This document shows, one piece after another, positions 1-7,936 of a DNA stretch of 64,000 bases; position 1 is the first letter of the stretch, and the number at the start of each line of letters is the position of its first letter. This stretch comes from Microbacterium sp. ProA8 (GTDB lineage Bacteria > Actinomycetota > Actinomycetes > Actinomycetales > Microbacteriaceae). The DNA lies in the NCBI RefSeq assembly GCF_039905635.1, contig NZ_CP157000.1, forward strand, positions 3,038,001-3,102,000, written 5' to 3'. A program made the translations under genes and the position numbers. The notes below the pieces were generated by a model. The model saw only the letters and a program-made list of their open reading frames with translations. It did not search any database and was not told where the DNA came from.

Positions 1-1678
1 CCGGGATGATGACGGTCCGGTCGCGGGTCGACGTGTCGTTGGTGTCGATGTCGGTGGCCGTCTCGCCGCCGACGATCGCCGTACCCTCACCGAGCGCCTC
101 ATCGAGGTCGGCGCGCAGCTCGCGCACCGTGTCCTCGGCGGCGACAGAGTCCGCGGCATCCGTCAGCGTGCCGATCACCAGCACGTCGCCCTCCGAGACC
201 GTCGCCTCCGGAGCCGGCGTGCCGGGCGGGCCGACAGCCGTGAGAACCGGCTCGCCGTCCTCGACCTCGACGGCGGCCTGCCCGGTCGGGGAGTCATCGG
301 AGGCGACCGCCACGGAGTCGATGCCGTCGGACGCCGCCAGCACCTCGACGGCGTCGGCGAGGTCGTCCTCGGGGACGATCACGTACACCGGAGAGCCGGA
401 GCCGGCCGGGAAGTGCTCGGCGAGCACGTCCTGGCCGTCGCGGGCCTCTGACGACCCGAGGACGAGATCGCTCGTAGGCACGCCGTCTGCCTTGAGCTGA
501 GTGATCCCGATCGCGCCGGCGAGGAGCACGATCGTGCACGCGATCCACACGACGCGCGCGTTCCGCGCCACGAACCGCGCCTGCCGCGGCCAGAGGCCCT
601 TGACGGGCTGCGTCAGGTCGTCGGGGATCATCGCGATCGGCTGCTTCGGGATGAACGGCCAGAACGCCGCACGGCCGCAGAGCGCCAGCAGCGCCGGCAG
701 GAACGTCAGCGCCGAGAGCACCGAGAACGCGATGCCGATCGATGCGATCGGCCCGAGCGCCCGGTTGGTGGCGAGATCCGACAGCAGCAGGCACAGCAGT
801 CCTGCGATCACCGTGCCGCCGGAGGCCAGGATCGGCTCGAACGCTCCGCGCCACGCCGAGAGCGTCGCATCCCACTTCGACGCACCTGTCGCGATCGATT
901 CGCGGAACCGCGCCACGTAGAGCAGCGCGTAGTCGGTGGCGGCGCCGATCACGAGGATGAAGAGGATGCCCTGCACCTGACCGTTGAGCACCACGATGCC
1001 GGCGTATGCCAGCCACCACACCGTGAGCAGCGCCGCACAGAGCGCGAACAAGGAGGTGAGGAGCACCAGGACCGGCAGCAGCGGCGAGCGATACACGATC
1101 ACGAGGATCAGGAAGACGGCGAGCAGCGCCACACCCAGAAGCAGCCCATCGATTCCGAGGAAGCCCTCGACGAGGTCTGCCGTGAATCCCGCCGGTCCGG
1201 TGACCCAGCCCTCCAGACCGTCGGGCAGCTCGTCGGCGACGAGCGTGCGCATCTCGTCGACGATCTCGCCCACCTCGCCGGCGGCATCGATGGGAACGAA
1301 GATCTGCACGGCCTCACCGTCGTCCGAGAGGATCGGCGGTGAAACGCCTTCCTGGACCCCGTCGATCGCCGCGATGTCGTCGGCGAGCGCCTGTACGTCG
1401 GCGACGTCGTCCTCCGACAGCTCACCGTCGCCGGTCACGACCACGACGGCGGGGATGCTGTCGTCGCCGAGGAAGTCCGTCAGCCTCTCGTTGACCTGCG
1501 TGGCATCCGCATTCTCGGGCAGGAAGCTCGACCGGTCGTTGGTCGACACCTCGTCGACCTTGCCGAAGTACGGCCCGCCGATGGAGCCGGCGGTCAACCA
1601 GATCAGCACGAGGATGGCCGGGATCCCGATGCGCAGCCAGCCGGAAGGGCGGCGGTGAGCGCGGTGAGGCGAAGACAT
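1..1678 (-). CDS. MMPL/RND-family membrane transporter (3' end beyond window)
   Basis: The gene reads leftward and runs off the window, so about 559 N-terminal residues are visible. After a short basic start (MSSPHRAHRR) come one membrane helix, a soluble loop of about 150 residues, then a block of five or six helices (including the LVLLTSLFALCAALLTVWW stretch and a VIGAATDYALLYVARFRE segment), and a second soluble domain after another helix. The ATDYALLY...RFRE segment is the hallmark of MMPL/actinorhodin-type exporters. Family members export lipids or hydrophobic drugs using proton motive force; the substrate here cannot be told. The ATG at 1678 follows a TAAGCT -10-like box by six bases, so the message may be leaderless, and a perfect palindrome covers that box. 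Identity is certain at family level. Confidence 0.9.
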   Translation of the reverse strand, partial: MSSPHRAHRRPSGWLRIGIPAILVLIWLTAGSIGGPYFGKVDEVSTNDRSSFLPENADATQVNERLTDFLGDDSIPAVVVVTGDGELSEDDVADVQALADDIAAIDGVQEGVSPPILSDDGEAVQIFVPIDAAGEVGEIVDEMRTLVADELPDGLEGWVTGPAGFTADLVEGFLGIDGLLLGVALLAVFLILVIVYRSPLLPVLVLLTSLFALCAALLTVWWLAYAGIVVLNGQVQGILFILVIGAATDYALLYVARFRESIATGASKWDATLSAWRGAFEPILASGGTVIAGLLCLLLSDLATNRALGPIASIGIAFSVLSALTFLPALLALCGRAAFWPFIPKQPIAMIPDDLTQPVKGLWPRQARFVARNARVVWIACTIVLLAGAIGITQLKADGVPTSDLVLGSSEARDGQDVLAEHFPAGSGSPVYVIVPEDDLADAVEVLAASDGIDSVAVASDDSPTGQAAVEVEDGEPVLTAVGPPGTPAPEATVSEGDVLVIGTLTDAADSVAAEDTVRELRADLDEALGEGTAIVGGETATDIDTNDTSTRDRTVIIP

Positions 1679-1679
1679 A

Positions 1680-1698
1680 TCGCTAGCTTATCTAGCGA
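1680..1698. promoter_or_regulatory. Palindromic operator candidate over the MMPL promoter
   Basis: TCGCTAG and CTAGCGA (7-bp arms, 5-bp spacer) form a perfect inverted repeat immediately upstream of the MMPL start codon. It overlaps the putative leftward -10 box (TAAGCT on the minus strand, 1685-1690). A TetR- or MarR-type repressor bound here would block RNA polymerase; such regulators often control MMPL exporters. No regulator gene for it is visible in the window. Confidence 0.5.
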
Positions 1699-1768
1699 AA
1701 TAGCTTTTCAGGAAACGAAGTTCGGGCATTCGCCCTGCGCGCTCGTCCCGCTCCTATGCTGAGTCGCG

Positions 1769-2725
1769 ATGCTCTCCGCCGTCCTCGCCCTGATCGGCGC
1801 CGTGGTCTACGGCTCCGCGGACTTCCTCGGCGGGCTGGCGGCCCGGCGACTGCGCTCGATCGTCGTCACCGCCGTGGCGGCGCTTTCGGGGTTCTTGGCG
1901 CTGCTGCTGGTGCAACCTCTCGTGGGCGGAGTGTGGACGACCGCGGATGTCGCGTGGGGCGTCCTGGCCGGCGTCGTCGGCGTCGTCGCGGTCGCGCTGC
2001 TCTACGCGTGCCTCGCGATCGGCCCCATGAGCATCCTGTCGCCGCTGACCGCCGTCGTCTCGGCGATCGCACCGATGCTGTGGGGTCTGCTCGTCAAAGG
2101 CGATGCGCTGGCGCCGATCGGCTACGCCGGGCTCGCCGTCGCCCTCGTCGCAGTGGTCCTCGTCGGCTTCATCCCGGGTGAGAGGATCGTGCGGCCCACG
2201 GCACGCGGGCTCGCGATGGCGGTCGGCGCAGGTCTCGCCATCGGCGCCTTCCTCATCATCATCGACCAGACCTCCGCCGGGAGCGGTCTGATTCCCCTCC
2301 TGACCAGCCGCGCCACCAGCACGGTCGTCACCGTCGCCGTGGTCGGCGCGCTCGCCGTCGCAGCAGTCCGGCGCGGCGCGCCCGCGCGTTCCGTCCTGCA
2401 CGTCTCCGGTGCGCAGCTCGGCGCCGCCCCGAGCGGTCGCGCCGATCTGGAGCACGCGACGACCGAGCCCCGGCCCACGGTCACGACGGCGCGTCAGGCG
2501 TGGTCGCTCGCGATCGCGTGCGGAATCGCGGATGCCGCCGCCAACGCCCTCATGCTCCTGGCGCTGCGGACCGGAGACCTGGCGGTGGTCTCTGCGCTGA
2601 CGGCGCTCTACCCCGCCGGCACGATCCTGCTGGCGGCCATCCTGCTGCGGGAGCGCGTCGCCGTCGTCCAGTGGGTGGGCCTCGGTCTCGCCCTCGCCGC
2701 CGGGGGCATGCTCGCGGTCGCGTAG
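1769..2725 (+). CDS. DMT/EamA-family transporter
   Basis: A 318-residue, highly hydrophobic protein with about ten predicted helices in two similar halves (first half residues 1-150, second about 165-318, separated by a polar stretch around residues 200-240), as in drug/metabolite transporters of the EamA fold. It starts MLSAVLALIGAVVYGSADFL, and the GSADFLGG segment is typical of this group. It is divergent from the MMPL gene across about 90 bp. A TATGCT box lies 8 bases before the ATG and there is no clear Shine-Dalgarno sequence, which suggests a leaderless message. An ATG at 1756 is in another frame. The substrate cannot be inferred. Confidence 0.85.
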   Translation: MLSAVLALIGAVVYGSADFLGGLAARRLRSIVVTAVAALSGFLALLLVQPLVGGVWTTADVAWGVLAGVVGVVAVALLYACLAIGPMSILSPLTAVVSAIAPMLWGLLVKGDALAPIGYAGLAVALVAVVLVGFIPGERIVRPTARGLAMAVGAGLAIGAFLIIIDQTSAGSGLIPLLTSRATSTVVTVAVVGALAVAAVRRGAPARSVLHVSGAQLGAAPSGRADLEHATTEPRPTVTTARQAWSLAIACGIADAAANALMLLALRTGDLAVVSALTALYPAGTILLAAILLRERVAVVQWVGLGLALAAGGMLAVA

Positions 2726-2840
2726 GCGACGTACCGCGTCGATGCAGAGAATCGGAGACTCTTCGCGACACGCCGGCGGGCGGCATCCGTTCTTCGGCGT
2801 GCCGTCGAGAACCTCCGACGCCGTGCGGGCGCCTCTGCGG

Positions 2841-3236
2841 TCAGCCGCGTGCGAACAGCATGACGAGCGACGTCACCAGAGCGACGACCCCGAGGCCGAG
2901 CATCCCGACGGCGAGCAGTGCCACCGCGCGCACGGCCGGCGATCCCTGCGTCAGCCGCATGCGGTTGCGGGACCCCCGGCGGATGAAGATGTCGGTCATG
3001 TCGGCGTCGCCGATGTGGTGTTCCTGCTCGTGGGTCAGATGCGCCTCGCCCACGCCGCCGTCCTCGTCGAACCAGCGCACCAGACGACCGTGCTCGGACG
3101 CTTCGACGACGGCCCGCACCGGTACCCAGGTGCCGTCGAACAGGTACATGATGAGCGCGACTCCGGCGAGCAGCGCCCCCACGCCGAACCCGATCCACGA
3201 GAAGATCTCGGCGAGGGCGTCGATCGCCTGGGGCAC
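2841..3236 (-). CDS. Small membrane protein of unknown function
   Basis: A 131-residue protein with an N-terminal helix (IFSWIGFGVGALLAGVALIMYLF), a central soluble part of about 60 residues rich in Glu, Asp and His, and a C-terminal helix (VALLAVGMLGLGVVALVTSLV). The frame stays open to a GTG at 3299, but that stretch encodes the tRNA-Thr terminator and the tRNA 3' end. The GTG at 3236, preceded by AAGGA at 10 bases, is therefore the better start. I do not recognise the family; the layout suggests a two-pass protein with a cytosolic or external middle domain. It lies downstream of tRNA-Thr on the same strand. Confidence 0.65.
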   Translation of the reverse strand: MPQAIDALAEIFSWIGFGVGALLAGVALIMYLFDGTWVPVRAVVEASEHGRLVRWFDEDGGVGEAHLTHEQEHHIGDADMTDIFIRRGSRNRMRLTQGSPAVRAVALLAVGMLGLGVVALVTSLVMLFARG

Positions 3237-3260
3237 CGCACCACCGTCCTTCGCATACGG

Positions 3261-3284
3261 AAAACGGCCGCTCCCGCGGCCGTT
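3261..3284 (-). terminator. Intrinsic terminator of tRNA-Thr
   Basis: Read leftward, AACGGCCGC and GCGGCCGTT form a perfect 9-bp stem with a GGGA loop, followed by T residues, ten bases after the tRNA 3' end. This is a standard Rho-independent terminator. Confidence 0.8.
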
Positions 3285-3293
3285 CCGGTTCTG

Positions 3294-3366
3294 AGCCACC
3301 TAAGGGAATCGAACCCTTGACCTATTCATTACGAGTGAATCGCTCTGCCGACTGAGCTAAGGTGGC
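3294..3366 (-). tRNA. tRNA-Thr (anticodon CGT)
   Basis: The reverse complement folds as a full cloverleaf of 73 bases: acceptor GCCACCT/AGGTGGC, D-stem GCTC/GAGC, anticodon stem ATTCA/TGAAT around loop CTCGTAA, and T-stem AAGGG/CCCTT with loop TTCGATT. Bases 34-36 are CGT, which reads ACG (Thr). CCA is not encoded. Confidence 0.97.
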
Positions 3367-3577
3367 GCGCCTCGCTTGCGCGATGCACAAGCAACGATCT
3401 TACAGGGTCTGTGGAGCGCTCGCGAACACCGAGGGGTGCACCGCGGACGACACCGTGGCGCGGGGGGCGCAGCGACGCGGGCAGCCGCTCGGTGTCGACG
3501 TGTTACGACCGGGTTCGGACGAGCGGCGTACGCCACGTAGGTTCGAACGCGGTCCGCGACGAAGCGTGCGCGGTCCG

Positions 3578-3621
3578 GTGGATCGAGCACGCGGTCACCC
3601 GCCAGACGGGCCTCGATCCAC
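3578..3621 (+). promoter_or_regulatory. Stem-loop in the metQ leader
   Basis: GTGGATCGAG (3578-3587) and CTCGATCCAC (3612-3621) form a perfect 10-bp stem. Its 24-base loop contains a smaller CCCG/CGGG hairpin. The 3' arm ends next to the AGGAG Shine-Dalgarno of metQ (starting at 3623). It may control translation of the methionine importer, but it does not match any S-adenosylmethionine riboswitch consensus I know. Confidence 0.4.
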
Positions 3622-3633
3622 AGGAGCACGCAC

Positions 3634-4536
3634 ATGTCCACGCCCAAGAAGCTCACCGCAGCAGCAGCACTCGCACTCCCCCTCGCCCTCCTCCTCGCCG
3701 GCTGTGCCGGAAGCGGGACGGATGCCGCGGCCGACGCCCCCGCCGGCGACGAGGTCGTGCGCATCGGCGTCGTCGGCGCCGGGGACCCCTACTGGGAGAC
3801 CTACACCGAGGCGGCCGCCGAAGAGGGCATCGAGGTGGAGCTCGTCGACTTCAGCGAGTACACGCAGCCGAACCCGGCCCTGTCGGCCGGAGAGCTGGAC
3901 CTGAACCAGTTCCAGCACATCATCTACCTCGCCACGTACAACGTGCAGAGCGACGACGACCTGCAGCCGGTCGGTGCGACCGCGATCTATCCGCTCGGTC
4001 TCTACTCCTCGCAGTACGCCTCGGTCGAAGACATCCCCGAGGGATCGACCGTCGCCGTGCCGAACGACGAGTCGAACCAGGCCCGCGGGCTTCTCGTGCT
4101 GCAGTCGGCAGGACTCATCGAGCTCGAGGACGGCGGGTCGGTGTTCTCCACCGTCGCCGACGTGCTCCCGGAGTCGAAGGTGAAGGTCGAGGCGCTCGAC
4201 GCCGCATTCACCGCGACCTCCCTCCCCGATGTCGCGGCCGCGATCATCAACAACGACTTCGTCGAGGATGCCGGCCTGAGCTTCGAGGATGCGATCGCCA
4301 CCGACGACCCGTCCGACCCGAGCGCGTTCCCGTACATCAACATCTTCGCCGCCAAGGCCGAGGACGCCGACAACCCGACGTACCTCAAGCTCGTGGAGAT
4401 CTACCAGAACACGCAGGACGTGCTCGATGGCGTCGTCGAGGCGTCGGGCGGCACCGCGGTCCTCGTCCAGACGCCCGTCGACGAGCTCCTCACGTCGCTC
4501 ACCGACGTCGAGGACGACATCCGCGCCAACTCGTAA
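3634..4536 (+). CDS. metQ: Methionine ABC transporter substrate-binding lipoprotein MetQ
   Basis: A 300-residue lipoprotein of the NlpA/MetQ family. Residues 1-22 form a signal peptide ending in the lipobox LLAGC, so Cys23 is the likely lipidated residue. The mature part begins with the GDEVVRIGVVGAGDPYWE pattern typical of the fold and carries the DLNQFQHIIYL and VAVPNDESNQARGLLVLQ segments seen throughout the family. It binds D- or L-methionine outside the membrane and delivers it to MetNI. It is first in a metQ-metN-metI operon. AGGAG precedes the ATG, and a 10-bp stem-loop in the leader may regulate it. Confidence 0.95.
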   Translation: MSTPKKLTAAAALALPLALLLAGCAGSGTDAAADAPAGDEVVRIGVVGAGDPYWETYTEAAAEEGIEVELVDFSEYTQPNPALSAGELDLNQFQHIIYLATYNVQSDDDLQPVGATAIYPLGLYSSQYASVEDIPEGSTVAVPNDESNQARGLLVLQSAGLIELEDGGSVFSTVADVLPESKVKVEALDAAFTATSLPDVAAAIINNDFVEDAGLSFEDAIATDDPSDPSAFPYINIFAAKAEDADNPTYLKLVEIYQNTQDVLDGVVEASGGTAVLVQTPVDELLTSLTDVEDDIRANS

Positions 4537-4623
4537 GCCCGCCACACCGCGGCACTCGCCTGTGCGGCCCGCCGGCGCCTCGTGCGCCCGGGCCGCACAC
4601 GCGCGTTCCGCCGAGGAGCACCC

Positions 4624-5661
4624 ATGACCCTCATCCGCCTGACCGGCGTGACCAAGACCTTTCCGGCATCCTCCAAGGACGGCGCGCCCGTCGTCGCCGT
4701 CGACGATGTCTCGCTCGACGTCGCACCCGGCGAGGTGTGCGGCATCATCGGGTACTCCGGCGCCGGCAAGAGCACCGTGCTGCGCCTGGTGAACGCGCTG
4801 GAGACGCCGACCGCCGGCACCGTCGAGATCGACGGCCGCGACATCACGCACCTTCGCGAGCGGGAACTGCGCGAGCTGCGCGGCGACATCGGCATGATCT
4901 TCCAGCAGTTCAACCTCTTCGACTCGCGCACCGTGGCGAAGAACGTCGCCTACCCGCTCGAGGTTGCCGGTCGCCCGCGGGCCGAGATCGCGGCGCGCGT
5001 CGGGGAGCTGCTGCGCTTCGTCGGGCTCGCCGACAAGGCCCGCAACTACCCGGAGCAGCTCTCCGGCGGGCAGAAGCAGCGCGTCGGCATCGCCCGCGCC
5101 CTTGCGACGAGCCCGCGGATCCTGCTCGCCGACGAGGCGACCAGTGCCCTCGACCCCGACACCACGAAGGAGGTGCTCGCGCTCCTCGCCCGCATCAACG
5201 CGGAGCTCGGCGTCACGATCCTCGTCATCACGCATGAGATGGACGTCATCCGCACGCTCGCCGACCGGGTCGTCGTGATGGAGAACGGCCGCATCATCGA
5301 GAGCGGCGCCGTCTTCGACGTGCTCTCGGCGCCCCGGCACGCGGCGACACGCAGGTTCGTCGCCAGCATCATCGAGGACGTGCCCGTCGGCGACCAGCTG
5401 CGCACGCTGCAGGATCGCCACCCGGGGCGGATCGTGACGTTCACCGTGCGCGAAGGCGACGTCACCCAGGCGGACGTTTTCGCCGCTCTCTCATCGCACG
5501 GCGTGCGGTTCGAACTCATCCACGGCGGGATCAACGACATCGCGGGGCGCGTGTTCGGGCACCTCACCCTGGCACTGACCGGAGAGCCGGATGCCGTGCA
5601 GCAGGCGATCGCCGCCGCTTCGGCGTTCGCGCCACTCATCGAGGAGGACGCCCGTGGATAG
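4624..5661 (+). CDS. metN: Methionine ABC transporter ATP-binding protein MetN
   Basis: A 345-residue ABC ATPase. Walker A is GYSGAGKST, the Q-loop lies in MIFQQFNLFDSRTV, the signature is LSGGQKQRVGIARAL, and Walker B is ILLADEATSALD, followed by the switch histidine in LVITHEMD. The last 80 or so residues form the NIL ligand-sensing domain found on MetN proteins, which binds methionine and inhibits transport when the cell is replete. The ATG at 4624 has GAGGAG upstream; an in-frame start 14 codons earlier lacks one. The stop overlaps the metI start by eight bases, so the two are coupled. Confidence 0.96.
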   Translation: MTLIRLTGVTKTFPASSKDGAPVVAVDDVSLDVAPGEVCGIIGYSGAGKSTVLRLVNALETPTAGTVEIDGRDITHLRERELRELRGDIGMIFQQFNLFDSRTVAKNVAYPLEVAGRPRAEIAARVGELLRFVGLADKARNYPEQLSGGQKQRVGIARALATSPRILLADEATSALDPDTTKEVLALLARINAELGVTILVITHEMDVIRTLADRVVVMENGRIIESGAVFDVLSAPRHAATRRFVASIIEDVPVGDQLRTLQDRHPGRIVTFTVREGDVTQADVFAALSSHGVRFELIHGGINDIAGRVFGHLTLALTGEPDAVQQAIAAASAFAPLIEEDARG

Positions 5662-6313
5662 GCTCGTCGATCTGCTTCCCGAGCTCTGGGCCGCAACGGC
5701 GGAGACGCTGTACGTGGTGTCGCTGAGCCTGGTGTTCGGCGGCGTCGCAGGCCTGTTCGTGGGGCTCGCGCTCTATGCGACACGACCGGGCAGCCTCTTC
5801 CCGAACCGGTTCCTGTTCGGGACCATCAACGTGATCGTCAACTTCTTCCGCCCGATCCCGTTCGTGATCCTGCTCGCCGCGGTGCAGCCGATCGCCCGCA
5901 GCCTCGGAATCCCCGGGATCGGACCGGAGTTCGGCATCTTCGCGATCACCATCGCCTCGCTGTTCGCGATCAGCCGCATCGTCGAGCAGAACCTGCTCAC
6001 GGTGCGTCCCGGTGTCATCGAGGCGGCCCGCGCCACGGGGGCGAGCCGCTCACGGATTCTCCTGCGCCTGCTCCCCCGCGAGGCACTCGGCCCCCTGATC
6101 CTCGGCTACACGTTCATCGTGGTGGCGCTCGTCGACATGACCGCGATCGCCGGTGCGGTGGCGGCCGGCGGCCTCGGCGAGTTCGCGATCGTCTACGGCT
6201 TCAAGCAGTTCAACCCGTGGGTCACGTGGGCGGCGGTGCTGGTCATCATCGTGATCGTGCAGGCCGTGCAGTTCATCGGCAATGCGCTGGCGCGTCGCGT
6301 GCTGCGCCGCTGA
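5654..6313 (+). CDS. metI: Methionine ABC transporter permease MetI
   Basis: A 219-residue inner-membrane permease with about five helices. The EAA loop (IEAARATGASRSRILLRLLPREALGPLILGY) that docks with the ATPase is clear, as are the FFRPIPFVILL and TAIAGAVAAGGLGEFAI segments typical of MetI. The GTG at 5654 lies inside the end of metN and is preceded by GAGGAGG, so translation is coupled. With MetQ and MetN it forms the full methionine importer. Confidence 0.95.
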   Translation: MDRLVDLLPELWAATAETLYVVSLSLVFGGVAGLFVGLALYATRPGSLFPNRFLFGTINVIVNFFRPIPFVILLAAVQPIARSLGIPGIGPEFGIFAITIASLFAISRIVEQNLLTVRPGVIEAARATGASRSRILLRLLPREALGPLILGYTFIVVALVDMTAIAGAVAAGGLGEFAIVYGFKQFNPWVTWAAVLVIIVIVQAVQFIGNALARRVLRR

Positions 6314-6343
6314 CGGCTGAGGCGATCGCGCCGCTTCCGGCTC

Positions 6344-7936
6344 CTAGTCGCAGCGCAGGCCGTCCTCGGGCGGCGTGCCGTCGAGCAGGTAGGTCTCCAC
6401 TGCCGAGTCCACGCACGAGTTGCCCTTGTTGTAGCCGGTGTGTCCCTCGCCGACGCGCGTCACGAGAACGCCGGACGACAGCTGCTCGGCCAGTGACACC
6501 GACCACTCGTACGGAGTGGCGGGATCGTTGGTCGTCCCCACCACGACGATCGGAGCGGCACCCTCGGCGGTGATGCGCTCGCGGACGCCCGTCGCCGGGT
6601 ACGGCCAGACCTCACAGGGATCGGGGCTGCTCCAGTACGGCGCGATGGTCGGCGCCTCAGCCGCCAGCAGCGCCAGGGCGTCCGCCTGCTGCTGCTCGGT
6701 CGCGTCCACGGGATAGTCCATGCAGTTGTACGCGCGGAAAGCCTCGGTCGAGTTGTCGAGGTATTCGCCGTCCTGCCGGTTGTAGTAGAAGTCGGCCAGC
6801 TGGAACGCGAGGTCGGCGTTGCCCTGGAGGACCTCGGTGAGCGCCATCGTCAGGTACGTCCAGCTGTCCTGGGAGTACAGGGCCGAGACGATCGTGGTCA
6901 TGAGCGAGTCTGCGCCGAGCAGGCGGCCGTCCGCGTTGGGGATGGGGTTGCTGTCGACCTCGGCGAGGAGCGTGCCGAGGTCGGTCATCGCCTGGTCGAC
7001 GCTTCCGCGGAACGGGCACTCGTCGTCGTTCAGGCAGTCGGCCATATAGGCGCGCAGCGCCGACTCGAACCCGATCCCCTGCGTGATGCCGACGTCCAGT
7101 CCCGGGATCGACGGATCGATGGCGCCGTCGAGCACGAGGCGTCCGACCTTCTCGGGGAACAGCTTGGCGTAGGTCGCACCGAGGAACGTGCCGTACGAGT
7201 AGCCCAGGTAGTTCAGCTGCTCATCGCCCAGCACGGCGCGCAGCATGTCCATGTCGCGCGCGGAGTTGTCGGTCGTGATGTAGGGCAGGATGCCGTCGCT
7301 GCTCGCCTCGCACGCCTCGCCGAACGCCGTGTGGCGTGCGAGCAGCTCGTCGGCCCAGGCATCCGTCCCGCGCTCGTTCTCGGGGATGTCGAACAGGTAC
7401 GCGTCCATGTCCGCCGCGTCGTAGCACGTCACGGCGGTCGACTCGCCGACACCGCGGGGATCGAAGCCGATGACGTCGAACTGCTGACGCACCGGGTCGC
7501 TCACCGCGAACGACACCGAGTCGCGGATCAGCGCCACCCCGCTGGACCCCGGTCCGCCAGGATTGGTCAGAAGAGACCCGATCGGCTCACCGCCGCCCTC
7601 GGCGCGACTGCGGATCAGCGAGAGCTCGATCTCACCCCGCGACGGATCGGCCCAGTCCAGTGGTGCCGTGACGGTGGTGCAGTCGAAGTCGCCGCTGCAG
7701 GAGCTCCAGTCGAGCGTCTGGTCGTAGTACGGCAGGAGCTCGGCCGGTACGCCGTCGGTGTCGGCCGTCTTGCTCGTGGTGGGGCGGGGCGCCGCGTCGG
7801 GGATCATGCTGGAGAGGCAGCCGCTCAGGGCGACGGATGCCGCGACGAGGCCCGCCACGACGGCCACGGCCTTCGTCCAGGTGCCGAGCCTGCCGGACTG
7901 CGGAGAGCCGGGTCGGCGGGGGCGGGTCGTGTTCAC
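6344..7936 (-). CDS. Secreted alpha/beta hydrolase, tripeptidyl-aminopeptidase type
   Basis: A 530-residue lipoprotein. The N terminus has a positively charged start, a hydrophobic stretch (VVAGLVAASVALSGC) and a lipobox, so it is likely anchored outside the cell. The alpha/beta fold shows an oxyanion region (LLTNPGGPGSSG), the nucleophile elbow GYSYG with catalytic Ser, and a C-terminal TAP-like domain carrying the catalytic His in GEGHTGYNKGNSCV. The conserved Cys near the end fits the disulfide-containing C-terminal region of this group (SlpD/SlpE and tripeptidyl aminopeptidases). Its GTG overlaps the holB stop by four bases (GTGA). The likely role is exopeptidase action on secreted or environmental peptides; the exact substrate is unknown. 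Confidence 0.88.
   Translation of the reverse strand: MNTTRPRRPGSPQSGRLGTWTKAVAVVAGLVAASVALSGCLSSMIPDAAPRPTTSKTADTDGVPAELLPYYDQTLDWSSCSGDFDCTTVTAPLDWADPSRGEIELSLIRSRAEGGGEPIGSLLTNPGGPGSSGVALIRDSVSFAVSDPVRQQFDVIGFDPRGVGESTAVTCYDAADMDAYLFDIPENERGTDAWADELLARHTAFGEACEASSDGILPYITTDNSARDMDMLRAVLGDEQLNYLGYSYGTFLGATYAKLFPEKVGRLVLDGAIDPSIPGLDVGITQGIGFESALRAYMADCLNDDECPFRGSVDQAMTDLGTLLAEVDSNPIPNADGRLLGADSLMTTIVSALYSQDSWTYLTMALTEVLQGNADLAFQLADFYYNRQDGEYLDNSTEAFRAYNCMDYPVDATEQQQADALALLAAEAPTIAPYWSSPDPCEVWPYPATGVRERITAEGAAPIVVVGTTNDPATPYEWSVSLAEQLSSGVLVTRVGEGHTGYNKGNSCVDSAVETYLLDGTPPEDGLRCD

Noticed and set aside
3470..3633. S-adenosylmethionine riboswitch before metQ
   Set aside because: I looked for SAM-I, SAM-II and SAM-IV signature sequences and saw none; only a simple stem-loop is supported.
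3411..5421. Long open frames on both strands over metQ and metN (about 600 codons each)
   Set aside because: They are Arg- or Asp/Glu-rich shadows of the real genes in high-GC DNA, with no domains. MetQ and MetN have complete motifs in the accepted frames.
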